Shown here: positions 24,175 through 35,702 of the stretch, piece after piece
Numbering within the stretch: the stretch's first letter is position 1
Layout of the letters: each line of letters begins with the position of its first letter
NCBI GenBank assembly: GCA_037367355.1
Contig: CM074701.1
Location: 1,116,001-1,180,000 of the forward strand
Length of the DNA: 64,000 nucleotides
Direction: 5' to 3'
Origin: Neoscytalidium dimidiatum
Lineage: Eukaryota > Ascomycota > Dothideomycetes > Botryosphaeriales > Botryosphaeriaceae
The notes under the pieces: model-generated
Seen by the model: the letters and a program-made list of their open reading frames with translations, nothing else
Told to the model about the DNA's origin: nothing
Databases searched by the model: none
Program-made: the position numbers and the translations under genes

Positions 24175-24297
24175 ATGGCCACTATTTGGGAGGTTCTTTT
24201 AGCCTTTCTAGTGCTGTCCATCGTCTTGGGCGCCGGTGTTTTAATCTGGAAAGGCTGCCAGATTGGGCGTAAAGAAAAGTATGCCAGTCAAGTGTAA
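24175..24297 (+). CDS. Predicted single-span membrane microprotein B (40 aa)
   Basis: A 40-codon frame with a good start context (ACCATGG). After MATIWEVLLA comes a hydrophobic span ending VLIW, then KGCQIGRKEKYASQV. Positive residues after the span predict an outside/lumen N-terminus and a cytosolic C-terminus. It is the paralogue of microprotein A on the same strand. A Lys-Gly-Cys directly at the membrane edge is shared by both. Nothing in the sequence gives a function; small subunits or regulators of larger membrane proteins look like this, but so do unrelated tail anchors. A spliced longer form cannot be excluded. Confidence 0.55.
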   Translation: MATIWEVLLAFLVLSIVLGAGVLIWKGCQIGRKEKYASQV

Positions 24298-25465
24298 GCA
24301 AGGGCTTGGTAATTGGTAAGTGAAGCCTCTCCCAGCAGTCTCTGGACTACCGTTCAAAGTAAATGATGATAGAGCAACATCCAAACTGACGTCTCCAGGA
24401 CGGAATACTTGCACAAACAAACCGCACACAAGAGATACCCCTTCGAATGTTAGCCCGCACAAAGGCCTATTATTACAATTTGAATCCAGCCTGCCTTCTT
24501 TGTATGCTGTGAATTCTTTTTAACCAGGGAACCAGCTGATAATATGGCAAGACATTCGTACGATTGAGCTATCTAAGCCACTAGAAATTATAGGTCTCGC
24601 GAACTCAGTATCATCCCGAACATGGATAATACCTCAAAACCGATCCGCATTACTGAGTGCGCCCTGGCACCACTTTGGCATGATCGGTCCTCATATCACG
24701 CCAGGCTCAAGACAAGACCATCTTTTGCCATAACAAGGAGCTCCACATGCCGGAATGATAACTTGGCGTGGCTGTGCAAAAGCACTGCTCTATGAATCGA
24801 CTTGTTCCAATGTTTCATTCGACGGGGAGAAGGCGGAACGAGAGCGGGTCATGACCCGGCCGTCGTAATGCGAGGACGTTGCACGATGTAATAAGATGGT
24901 AAAACAGGAGATAGCGTGAAATTGAGCGAGTGGGTTATTCGGTTTCTCATTCATGTTCGCTTGGTACGATATTCGCTGTCGCCTCCACGAAGTCTGTAAA
25001 ATGGTCGTTTAACTCATTGGGGTATTGCTGAACAACATTATCAGGAATAGACATTTCAGACGCTCTCAGAATGCGGACTTAAGTCATTCGGAGCCTTGAT
25101 GAGTCCCGCGTGTGGCATCCTACCACTTGGCATATGGTAGTGCATATGGCGGCAGGCCAAAGCAAGTCACATGGGAGAGCAGATTGCTAAGTTTGAAGCG
25201 AGTGCCGAGATGTCTTCCAATGCACAGAAGGATAAGACACACGGTGGTTTCGATTGGACTTGCCGTTCACTATTCGAGACATGCTGCTGTTCGTCCATTG
25301 CGGTCGGGTTGACTCACAGTTGTCGGCATTATCCGCTTCAAGCGCTGTCTCAGCAGACATGTATGCAAGGACAATCTACCTTTGGGAGTAGCCGGCCCAC
25401 AAGTAGCAACAGGTTCAGAACACAAGCAAGGACAATTCCGATTAGCTATCCTAAACAGGACTTAC
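24298..25465. other. Gene-poor region
   Basis: About 1.2 kb with no supported gene. A 103-codon frame at 25171-25482 runs into the coiled-coil gene on the other strand and has no recognisable features. Confidence 0.4.
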
Positions 25466-26754
25466 CTATCGAGGGCCAGTAAAACGTATAACAACGCCCC
25501 CATTCTCAAGATCATCTCGTATCCTATCCTCTGCATCCTTAATCTCTTCGGTGACATAGTCCCTCATTTCATCCTTGATGTTCATAATGTGTTCGTCAAT
25601 GCGAACATCGACAATGTCACTCGTTTCGTCCGCAACCTCTTCGATTTGCTCGTGAAGATCTTCACGGAGCTCCTCGATGCGCTTCTCGAGGAGACGCTCG
25701 AGCTCCTGTAACTTGTTCGAATGCTGATTTTGTAGGCGTTGTAACTCGGACCGCAACTGCTGCGCCATTTCCTCTTTGATCTGTTCCCGCATTGACTTCA
25801 TCCTTTCTTGCCACAGCTCATCTGACTTGCGAAGCTCCTCCTGCATCTGTTGGCGCATTTCTTCCTTGAGATGGACCCGTATGTCTTGTAGTTCCTGCTT
25901 CCATTGAATCTTTACTGCAGGGCTTGGTAATGGGCTTCGGATTCTGGAACGTTTCCTCGGCGGCTCGACTGATTCTACAAGTAGCTAAGCATGACTTCAA
26001 GAGTAATATTGATAAGTAACGTACCAGTGTCTCGGTGTTGTTTGGCTTGGGATACTGTCGGTGGGCCGACTAGTTCATCATAAGACGGTGGACTCTCCGG
26101 GGGAGCGTCGACATCAAAGGGGAACACGAGCTCTGATCCCGAGAGCTCTTTTGCTCCTGCGCCTCCGTACATGGTCTCCAGACGCAGCTCAGTAGGATCT
26201 GCTCTCAGCTTGCCACCGCAGGCCATGTCGCAAAGACTACTTATTGACAGCATCGTCTGGCCTTTGTCCGCAATATATACAGTGAACTGCGTAGTAAGAG
26301 CAAGGGAGCGTAGCAATCGAAGTAAGTTCACAGTCGCAGTGGACCTTGGCACGAGCGGAACATCGGCGGGGATGACGGCAGTAGCAGGTTTAGATAGAGC
26401 GAAGCGAAGTTGTAGAATAGCATTGTTTGGCAATAACGGGAAGGCGGTGCGCACCGCACCGGGAGCCTCTTCCAAAGTATGATGTTGCAGTGTGGAGATG
26501 CGCTCGGGATGAATATACAGGAAAATGTTGGTTTTCCGGGCCTGGCCTTTCAGCGCGATCGGCACTCGGAGCTTGAAGAATGCGGCACTGGTGTGCTCAT
26601 CAACGCGCATGCTGAAAGCGACATGACAAGAAGGCTCAGGATAGCGATGGCCCAAATAGACGGGCCGCGCTTGCTCGGGACAGATCCACTCAACCATTGT
26701 AGCGACATATGGAGCGGATGCCGGGGTGGCCGGTGTGACCGAAGAGGACGCCAT
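25466..26754 (-). CDS. Orphan protein with C-terminal coiled coil
   Basis: Model on the minus strand: exons 26754-26025 and 25974-25466, 412 aa, one 50-nt intron. The first 230 residues contain a beta-rich domain of a fungal type I do not recognise (FKLRVPIALKGQARKTNIFLYIHPERI), followed by a PPSYDEL segment that resembles a PY motif (PPxY), which can bind WW-domain ubiquitin ligases such as Rsp5. After a basic patch (PPRKRSRIRSP, a likely nuclear signal) comes an unbroken coiled coil of about 120 residues rich in Glu, Gln, Arg and Leu. A scaffold or nuclear role is possible. Lineage-restricted proteins with this layout are common in ascomycetes, often without known function. Confidence 0.78.
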
Positions 26755-27610
26755 TTGAGGAAGCTAATCTGCGGCTTGTCAGTGGGAAAAAAACCAGTAA
26801 AAAATTGACCCCTGTGAAACTGCACAGGATCCCGCCCGCCCAGGCTTTGAGTAGAGTAGCCTTGACTCCACCGAGGAGAGCGCGGCACGAGGAGGGTGGC
26901 GACAGCGGGACTGCGCCCAACTGAGAAACAGAGACGCAGACGGTGGCCGGAGCCCCTGGCAGCCCCCAGCTCTTTCGTCGAAGGGACCCTTACGGACGTT
27001 CGACGAGTGGAGACTGGACAAATGGGTTGCATACGAACATCTGAATCCCAAGGGTTTCCGTCTCGCGCGTCGCCGTACACCAAGTGCTCAACCTCCAGTC
27101 GGTCGTATATTAAGTGAGTGAGAATAAAGTCGTAGATTTGGCGATGCGATGACGCGATAGAGCGAATGTCGGTAGTGGTGATGATGGTGGTTGTTGTGTG
27201 GAGAGAGGGTGGCTGGGCTGCCGGGCTGACCTCCTCGCTGCGACCGGCGCTCGCGGATCAATGTCGGCCCGGCCTCAAGCCCTAACACCCGGGCTGCCGG
27301 ACCGGTCCATTCTGCTTTGCGGATGGCTTGGGTCTGCTTTCTCTATCACCGTGTCTAGTCCGCATGCCCGCCGTCATCCCATCGACTTGCGTTCTCATCG
27401 CTAGTCAATCTCCGGACCTAATATACTACGCCCCACACAGTCCGGCGATGTGGCTGATGATGCCTCAAGCTATGCCGCGCTGGGCGGTGTTGCCTGACTG
27501 CGGCCTGCGCTAACCTGCGATGGTAGCGCCACGGCTTTGCACTGGCCTTCACAGAGAATGCTATATAATATCGCAACGGCGAATGTGCATTGAGACGCAC
27601 TCAAGATCCA
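26755..27610. other. Intergenic promoter region of two divergent genes
   Basis: About 0.86 kb between the coiled-coil gene and the 2EXR-like gene. No gene supported; several GC-rich open frames look random. Confidence 0.45.
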
Positions 27611-28775
27611 ATGCGAAGATTCAGGATGTCGTTCACCGCAACTACCAGCTCTCTTTTCAATTCTGTCACGGCTTCGGTGGTTCGCCTTGTTCCTCCCGCA
27701 ACCACCACAGCCGCAACAACCACAGCCACAACCACCGCCCAGAGTGAATCTACGAGTCCTGCGAACGCAACCACGACAAGGAAGAGAAAGACGCACGATA
27801 CGCCTGTCTCTCGGAATCACCCCAAACGCCAGAGACAGGCTGTTTCCTACGCCGAGATTGACTCGGATGACGAACTGATCAATCAGTCGGATTCTGACGA
27901 GGAATATGGCAAACCTGCCGTGATTTCCCAGAAGGTACTCGACGCTGTGCACAACCAATAAGCCCTTTTCAAGGTCTCACGTTTGTCAGAAATCCAAGAA
28001 AGGGAGGCCACTCCCCAAGCGCAAAATATTCCCCTTCCTTTCTCTACCACGTGAGCTCCGGGACATAATCTACGAGCACTGTCTTGTCGACCCCATCGGC
28101 GGCGTCTACCTCGAAGAACGCACCGTCCACTACCGACGCATCGCCGTCCGCGTCCCGAAAGGACCGCAGGTCTACATGAACAACCACGGCACGTGTGCAT
28201 GGATGCCGCAGTGGCCGCATATCAGTACATCCCCAATGGACGACCCTCAGCCCGATCCGCACACTGCATCTTTGGTCCCCGCCCTCCTCAGTGTATGCAA
28301 GCAAATCCGTTCCGAAGCCACATCAATCTTGTACGCCCAGCCACTTTTCTTCGAAGACACCTGCGCACTGCACGGCTTCTTGAGCGGCCTGACGCGTGAG
28401 ACGAGGGGCCTGCTGCGCCACATCACCGTCCTGAGCGACTATCACTCACGCAGCATGAAGCTCAACTTTGACATCGCCTCGCTCACCCTGCTCGCGGAGG
28501 GGGGCCACAACCTCAAATCCTTCAACTTCCTCGACTTTTGCTACCGTTATCGATATGAGAAGGATCTGCCCACGCAGGCGGCTAGAAAGTTCTACCGGAG
28601 AGCTTTTAAGTTCTTGGAGGTGATGGTGGGGCAAAGGGGCATCGACGAGGCAATTGAAGTGCCGCAACTGATTGGAAGAGAGTACGACGATTTTATTGAT
28701 TATAACCCTGATAGGGAGGGTGACTTCAAGAAGGAGCTGAGAAAGCTGATCATGCATAACATGCGCAGGCCTTAG
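27611..28775 (+). CDS. 2EXR/F-box-like domain protein with acidic, Thr-rich N-terminus
   Basis: Model: exons 27611-27934 and 27990-28775, 369 aa. Exon 1 encodes a Thr-rich then basic (TRKRKTHD, HPKRQRQ) and acidic (DSDDELINQSDSDEEY) leader. The intron of 55 nt joins ISQK to KSKKGRPLPKRK, giving a second basic patch. The domain begins at FPFLSLPRELRDIIYEHCL, the signature of fungal 2EXR/F-box-related proteins, and continues through LLSVCKQIRSEATSILYAQPLFFE. Such proteins may act as adaptors in ubiquitination, but most are uncharacterised. The basic patches suggest nuclear location. Confidence 0.8.
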
Positions 28776-30606
28776 CGGGCTAAGCTGAGATATGCTTGCT
28801 ATAGTACCGGAACTCGCAACTGAGTCTAGATTTAATGCAGCATGCGTCATATCCCACGGTTGTTAGTTTATTGTCTTATCCGCGAGTGGCGTCTGTACAT
28901 CCGGAGCTAGCTTGTCCAGGGACTGATAAGTGATAGCCCAGCCGGTTGTGCTGAGCGTAAGATAGGCTGCTGCACCTTGGTCATTGAATGCATACCGGAG
29001 CCTCTAAGTTTAGGAGGGCTAATATAATGGCAGAATCGGTGAAAATACTCATAGTGCCCATGGCTGGATTCCTTAGTGTATCCGCTGGTGCGTTAGATCC
29101 GCCGCGGCGACGGGAGAGCAGATCCGACTCACGATTGTGAAACCGAAAGGGCTGACTCCCAAGATCGACACGAGGTATGAAGGGTGAGCTTAATGACCTA
29201 CTTGGGACGGCCCGAGGAATGCAGGCACCGGCAGAGATTCGCCACTGAAGTAATAGCTCAGAGGATCTATAAGACGCGAGAGTGCCTCTGACGACCCGGT
29301 GTCTGGTAGCGACAAGGCCGGACACTGCAGCCAACAAAGCATTGCCACCTTGCTTTCATCGGATCACCAATTTATATTCAGTTTTCGCTTGGCTGAATTC
29401 CAACAGTTTCATGATCGTCCAGATTACGCAAGGGAAAGCGGGAAATGCTCCAGTAGGATTGTAGCGGCTAAATCCGATCCGATGGGGATGTGGCGACGCC
29501 GCCGCCTCCACTTACTTTAGAAGCATCACCAGCTGAACTGTAAGTGGCTCAAATTTCTGAGTTCCAACGATGCGCCCAAGACACCTTCCCCAGATTGCCA
29601 AGCGTTCAGGGGAATCGGGATACATGGATCGACTGTAAGGTCTTACCGTGATTATGGGTAGATGGAAGCTGCACTCGGGCCCGACGGCCTTGGCACAAGA
29701 CGGCAGAAAAGACAGTGACCCAGCAGTTTGGGTGCGGACGGTCTAGATGTCGCGATCATGCTGCCCTCTCGCTATTCGCACGCTAGGAAACCTCCGCATC
29801 CCGCGGGCTCTACACAGCCTCCTCGACACATGCCAAAAGCAACCACCGCACGTGCTGGTATAGTCGAGATCCACGCCGAATACGCCTCTACTGGCACTAT
29901 TTCTCCACGATCTCTCGCGACAGACTATCAGGAACAGATGGCGCTGTTCGCTGAACTTGGCCACCTCGCTCCCGCTCTTCGGATGTTGTGCAGAAAGTCC
30001 CGAATCCTTAGCGCTTCGACTGGCGCGAGGATAGTGCGCCATGCAGAGGATTGGCTTTTCACGCGGACCCGTTCCTGAGCCTTCCTACAATTAGCGACGG
30101 GACACTGCCGTCCGTCTGCGTGCCGCGGTTCCTGTCCTGGTATGGCTGGGAAATGATCTGTAAGCGGGTTGCTCCTCACAAGCTAGCACGGCCCGGAATC
30201 ACAGCCGCGTCTGTAGCAGTCGCTAGTATCGACGGCATCCCGCCCCACGCTTACGTTTTGCTAGCCTTTGCCCGCGGTATGACTTACCTTTCAAAGGATT
30301 CTCCGGTTCCAGCCATGCTATTCGCAGCCTTATGTGCAATGTTTCCCTTGGCTCTATTTACTTGATGCTTTCAGACGCTTGTCTCCTCTCTGCTGTCTCC
30401 TTTCTGTCCTCACTCCGCCCTCATTCCTTTCTTTTCAATTCTCTGGCTGGCCCTTGATCCGCAAAGCGCACTTTAAGGGTTGCCGCAGCACCAATTCATT
30501 TTTTTCTGGGCTCAAAAACGCATTGCAAGTTTAAACAGGCAGCAGGGTCACCCGGATGTCCTGAGCCGCACCCGTCTCTGAGCGCGTATTCATACCAAAA
30601 GTAGTC
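28776..30606. other. Gene-poor region
   Basis: About 1.8 kb. A frame at 30051-30365 has a hydrophobic C-terminal half but lacks an ATG and any family feature. I see no repeat or mobile element ends. Confidence 0.4.
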
Positions 30607-32012
30607 ATGGCCTCGGACAACAGGGGGCCGGAATACCTCGTCATCCTGGTGGTTATGATAAGTATGGCCCTCACAGCGACTCTGCTCCGGATTTTCGTTC
30701 GGACAAGAATTGTAAAGGCGTTCGGCCGTGACGACTGGTTCATGATGCTCGCGATGGTACGTTCGTTGATGGAGCCGGCTTTTGAGACAGAGACTAAAAA
30801 TATTGTCATGAACAGCTTACATACATAATGTACACAATATGTGCTGTCGGCGGCATAGCTTATGGAACTGGTCGACGAAATGATGTATTGACCCCAGAGA
30901 ATACAATGAAGGCCATGAGAGTAAGCTCAAAGCAGACACCAACCTCTCTGGAACCCTCACTAATCAACTCCAAAGTTTTGGTGGTGCTGCTACGTCGCCT
31001 ACACGACCACAATGTGGTTCGTAAAAGTGTCAATCGGCTTCTTCCTCCTACGCCTGACCGTCTCCCGCGTCCACATCCGGATCATCTGGACCGCGATGGC
31101 TGCCACAGCCATAACAGGCATCGTCTTCACTTTCGTTACGCTCTTTCAATGCCACCCCGTCTCCTACTTTTGGACACGCTTCCTCGGCGCCAAGGGGCAA
31201 TGCATGGACATCTTCATCATTATCAACCTTACCTACTTCTACAGCGCCGTTAACGCGCTATGCGACTTCACCTTCGGACTCCTCCCTATCTTCCTGCTCT
31301 GGAACCTCAACATGTCGCTGCGGATGAAGCTTGCCATCGCGCCCATCCTGAGCATGGCCTGCATCGCCTCGTGCGCTATCCTAGTCCGCACGGCCTACTG
31401 CCGGGACTACCTGAAGCCGGATTTCCTCTGTGAGTAATTTGTGTTTCCTCTCCCACGCCCTTCCATCTCTCTCTCCCAGTCTCCCCAACGCGCCCGTCTT
31501 TATCCCCGCTCCATCGCACGACGTGATCTACTAACGCCCTCCCAGATGCAACCGTCGACATCGCCATCTGGACCACCATCGAATGCGGCCTCGCCATCAC
31601 CGCCGGCTCGCTCGCCACCCTGCGCCCGCTCTTCCGCGTCATCAGCAACAAGCTGCGCTCGCACGCTACCGGCGGCGGCCCAAGCAGCAGCGGCGCGAAC
31701 AACAACAACAACAACAACTCCGGCTCCAACAAGCGGCCCAACACGGTGTGGCCGAGCAGCACGCGCAGCCGGGACCGCGTGCGCGGCGGGCCGTGGAGCC
31801 TGCTGCGGACGGAGCATGGCGTCGGGTACGAGATGACGGCGAAGGAGGCGGACGCGAAGGTCGACGAGGAGAGCGTGCGGACGGCAAGCGCGTCGGAGCG
31901 GGGGCTGGTGATCGAGCGGGAGATACAGGTCGACGTGGAGAGGTCGGAGAGGAGGGTGGGCGACGACGCGGTGGGCGGGCAGAGGAGGAGCTGGTTGCAG
32001 TTTAAGACGTGA
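30607..32012 (+). CDS. Fungal rhodopsin-fold (PTH11-related) integral membrane protein
   Basis: Model: exons 30607-30756, 30816-30920, 30976-31429, 31546-32012; 391 aa. Seven hydrophobic spans are recognisable; GRDDWFMMLAM, the FWWCCYVAYTTTMWFVKVSIGFFLLRLT stretch split over parts of two helices, FQCHPV, and WNLNMSLRMKLAIA match the fungal rhodopsin-like domain (PF20684). There is no retinal lysine motif, and no CFEM domain. The cytosolic tail of about 140 residues has an Asn run and is charged. Proteins of this group include putative receptors related to PTH11. Only the domain, not the ligand, can be inferred. Confidence 0.88.
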
Positions 32013-32193
32013 GGAGAAAGGGGGGGGGCGTTGCATTGGTTGCTTGTTTATTTGCATTTTAGCCTTGCATGGTGGACTCGGTTTGGCTTACGGAGCCCCC
32101 TTCGGGGATGTCTATTTTGTATATGTACAGCTGTATGATATTCTTGTTATGTTCATGATTAACGTCGCTATGCTTCATCTCCCGTAAAAGTCT

Positions 32194-33469
32194 TCACTGG
32201 TACAAGTAATCGTACTCCTTCTTCAGGCGGCCAAAGCCGATCTTGGGCTGATACTCCTCAACCTTGTTTCCTCCAAAGTCGAAAACGGAGTAGTGCCTCC
32301 TCAGGAACGCGGCGCCAATCAGGGCGAACTGATTACCGCCGCTATTGTCGACCGGCGGCATGCACTGGTCGCCCGGCCTGACGAACTCGTCGCCGCGAAT
32401 CGTGAACGAGACGTCGTCCTCCTCAGCGCCCTCGCCCAGCGTGAAGGACAGCGCCCACGTTGCATTCAGATGCTGGCAGTCCATGCGCTCCTCGCCGTTC
32501 ATCAGCTTGGTCACGTTCCAGCCCAGGTTGAAGTACACCGCGTCGATGATCTCGTCCGGCACGGAAATGCGGCCGGCGCCGGTGTCGAAGACAGCCCTGC
32601 CTACTCCATACATAGACCACGTCACGTTAGCGTGGGGCCAGGTGCCCGCCGGGTCGGTGGTGGTCGGCAGCTGGCCGTTGCGGATGGTGACGGAGGAGTT
32701 GGCGCCCTGCGCGACGAGCACGTTGACGGACCGCAACGGTGCGCGCCACAGCTGGTACGGGTCCTCCTTGCGCAGCGGTGCGTAGGCCACCTCGCCGTCG
32801 ACGTACTTGTCCTCGTGGCTGCCGCCAATGGTCAGCACGCCGTCCTGCGTACCGTTGTCCAGGAGGTTGGTGCCGTAGAAGAGGGAGAACCGCGACGCGT
32901 CGAGCTTGCCGTCCCAGAGCAGCGTTTCCACGAGGGAGGAGGTTGCATTCTCGGCGATGGACGAGAAGCCCAGGCCCAGGAAGCCGTCGGCCGTGATGAA
33001 GCGCCAGCTGCTCTCGTTGGCGGACAAGAACGTCTGGTTCCATTCGACGGCCGGCGAGACGCCCTCGGGTGTGGTGAAAACATCCTGGATGGCCCAGCCG
33101 GCCACACCATCGCCGTCGATATAAGGAATGCGGGAGAAGGACTCCAGATCAACGGCAGTGGACGAAGCGGAGGTGTTCCATCCCTTGCGATCATAACCGC
33201 TTAGGTTTGGGCAGGAGGTCTCGGTGCAGTCGGTGCTGGTGATCCATGCAGATGATGAGCCGGTGTCGAACAGGAAGCGGTAAGGTTTGGCGGGTGTTCC
33301 GATTTGGAATTCGACAGAGGACTGGGAATGACGTCAATTGAGCTGATTAAGGTTATCTGGACGATAAACCAACGTAGGTGTTTTGGATGTGGACTGGCAA
33401 GTCGATCACAGATGCTGAGACAGCTGTAGCGGCAGCCAAAAGGCCCGCGCTCTTCGTACCGACGACCAT
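32194..33469 (-). CDS. Pepsin-like aspartic protease, secreted
   Basis: Model on the minus strand: exons 33469-33374 and 33321-32194, 407 aa. The signal peptide is in MVVGTKSAGLLAAATAVSASV. Both catalytic aspartates are present: FDTGSSSAWI in the N-lobe and FDTGAGRISVP in the C-lobe; the flap region and the final FALIGAAFLRRHYSVFDF block match family A1. There are many N-glycosylation sequons. The propeptide is short or missing compared with secreted aspergillopepsins, so it may belong to the yapsin/Ctse-like or SA76-like branch. The intron donor GTTGGT is weak. No GPI-anchor signal is evident at the C-terminus (KEYDYLYQ). Confidence 0.9.
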
Positions 33470-33704
33470 TGTGAACGAACGACTGAGAAACGAGTTTTGA
33501 GTTGTATGGTCGGCATCCCACCGGTAGAGCGCTGATCGGGCATTTAAGCACTTCGAGAGCGCCACTGCGTCCCGGAAGAATAGGCACAGGGGCTTCTGGA
33601 AAAAGAATCGGTGGTGCTGGAAATACGAGGGATTCAGGAGATGCATTACTACGTTAGGGAAAGCAGAAGACAGTGCGTAGCCTGAGCGTCTCGAACTGCT
33701 CGTA

Positions 33705-33712
33705 TATTTATA
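33705..33712 (-). promoter_or_regulatory. Possible TATA box of the aspartic protease
   Basis: TATAAATA on the minus strand, 236 nt before the ATG at 33469. The distance is large, so assignment is tentative. Confidence 0.3.
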
Positions 33713-33856
33713 GCCGAAGACGCTGTGACCAAGACGAAAAAGCCGATGTAACTGAACACTCGTTCGGTAGCAAACCTCATGCGCCCCTCAAGTTCAGATT
33801 GTCGGTTCCAACTAAGAGCCTTTCTCCATGCTATAATACCTTCTTATTCCCAACTT

Positions 33857-35270
33857 CTAATGGATGCCATTGGTCCCGTTGGTCCCATTTGCGACCGCGT
33901 ATGTGCGCTTTACTCCTCGTTGTGGCCGGGGAAGAATTCCAGCATTCTCGAAAGAGCGGAAAGTCTCTACCCAAGTCTCGTAGGTATCATCGTATCTCTG
34001 CCAGCCCATCTTCCGCGCCTTGTTGACGCTGCTGATGGTCGGCCACGACTTTCCGACCGCCCAGTCCATGAACCACCAGGTACCCCAGTCAAAAGCCTCC
34101 TGGTTGCCTCCGTACTGCTTGCAAATGCTCTCCCAGACAGGCTTTTTGTCCTTTGCCCAATCGCCCATCTTGAAGTCGTTCTCCATGACGTCGCTTTCCC
34201 CCACCTTCTCAATGGCGTTTTCTCCAAGCACCTATCCCGACAAGTTAATAGTTGAATGGGTGCGCGGATCGGAAGAGATCATTACCTCGACACCATAGTA
34301 ATCGCCGAGTTTCGGCAACAGGAATTTCCAGAAAAATACATCGCCATTCTGATGGTTGAATGCCTCATTTTTGGTATGCTCGTGTGTCGTCGCCCATACG
34401 GACATGTCCGCCAGACTCGGGGCGTATGAGTTGTCGTCCACGCAGTGCCAAAAATACTTATTACCCGAGAATCGGGCCTTTGTCCCAACTTCTCTGCAGA
34501 TGAGTAGGTAGAGAGCCAGCGTCAGGGCCTCCGACATGCCGTTCCCTGATGTCTGTCAGATCCTTGTCTCTCTTGGCAGATTGGCTGTACCTACGCCCTG
34601 GGGTGTATCCAACGATCGCATTTGGCCTGATGATATTGTATGACCAGCTTCGTTCCTTCTGCATGTTCATCAAATAATCCTCCTGGGCGTAGTAGAAGTT
34701 GAGCCCGTTATCTTCGTACCGAGGCTCGTCTTCAACCAGCGGCGCTCGCACAGGCCCGAGATGGACTCCGTAATACTGCAATTTATCCTGGTAAATAATG
34801 CTTTCATATGTCTCGTATAGCAGGAATGTATACCTTGCCACCCGTTTGTAGACAGACGCGTTGCAAAGACTTGCCGGCAACAGTGTCGATGGCGTTCAGA
34901 AAGTTCTCGAAGAGAGGGATATTCGTCTCCTTCAGGGCTTGGAAGTCATCCACGTGGACGTATGACGTGAAGTACGCATGAGTGACTCCAGAGCAATGAG
35001 GCTCCATGATGCTAATGATTTCTTCTAAGGGAGCCAGGAAATCGATCGCAACGAACTCGACACGCGGATCTTGCCAATGTGTCTTTGGCGGCGTCCGCGA
35101 AGTGATGATAATACGTTCCCTAAATTGCATGTCAGCTCTGATGTCCTGTGTCATTTTGGGGAGACTTGCCATTCTGATTTGGGCTCACGAATGAGGTGCT
35201 CGACGATCGCGTTCCCGCTGATGCCATTTGCTCCCGTAACTAAGGCCGTTTTCTTCGGAACTACAACCAT
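33857..35270 (-). CDS. PRISE-type short-chain reductase (progesterone 5-beta-reductase/iridoid synthase-like)
   Basis: Model on the minus strand: exons 35270-35170, 35119-34834, 34775-34595, 34545-34286, 34231-33857; 400 aa. An N-terminal TGANGISG (residues 11-18) binds NAD(P). NFYYAQED near residue 155 is the diagnostic PRISE motif, with the second Tyr acting in enone reduction; WDTS-like elements of the family are only partly kept. These enzymes reduce activated C=C bonds by 1,4-addition, as on enals and enones. The first intron uses a GC donor (GCAAGT). The gene is head-to-head with the ligase gene, so joint regulation is likely. It ends in an Asn/Gly/Thr repeat (ANGTNGTNGIH). Confidence 0.87.
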
Positions 35271-35702
35271 TGTATGGATAGGATGATGTTGTACAGGATG
35301 TAAAGGTATAATTAACGTAGCCGTGAGTGGTCTGGAGGTCGATTAAAAGTCCAGATATCTGGAGCCAACTTCAACTACTGACCTCCTTCCCCGCATTCCT
35401 TACGACGCGGCAGAAGCCAGCCCCGAGCGCCGCAAGGAATTTGCGATGCATTACCCCGGACCCCGGATCTCGGTTTGATTAGCCCAATCTTGCGCGGCTC
35501 GAGTCTTCCGACGAGGATGCGATAAGCGCTTGTCGGAATGGCTGATGCGGGGGCGGGATTTCGGGCGAGACGGCGGAAAGACGGAAATACCTACCCCAGA
35601 TCTGCAACTGTTCCGCCCTATCTAGCCGACTTGCTGTTAAACACCAGGGCTACGATCAAGCTGCATTGGGACATTCCTCGAACGACATCGAATTGCCCCA
35701 AC
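35271..35702. promoter_or_regulatory. Shared promoter region, PRISE reductase and CoA ligase
   Basis: This 432-nt stretch contains two half sites resembling the cluster element: CGGAAAG at 35574-35580 and CGGAAAT at 35582-35588. An ATG at 35538 is in frame with the ligase, but the extension it would add is unlike relatives, so I treat it as leader. Confidence 0.5.

Noticed and set aside
25171..25482. 103-codon frame with clustered cysteines (FETCCCSSIAVG)
   Set aside because: Considered as a third microprotein-like or effector gene, but it has no signal peptide or relation to the two microproteins and overlaps the 3' end of the coiled-coil gene.
30051..30365. Hydrophobic frame of about 100 codons
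   Set aside because: Lacks an ATG start near its beginning and has no features; composition alone explains it.
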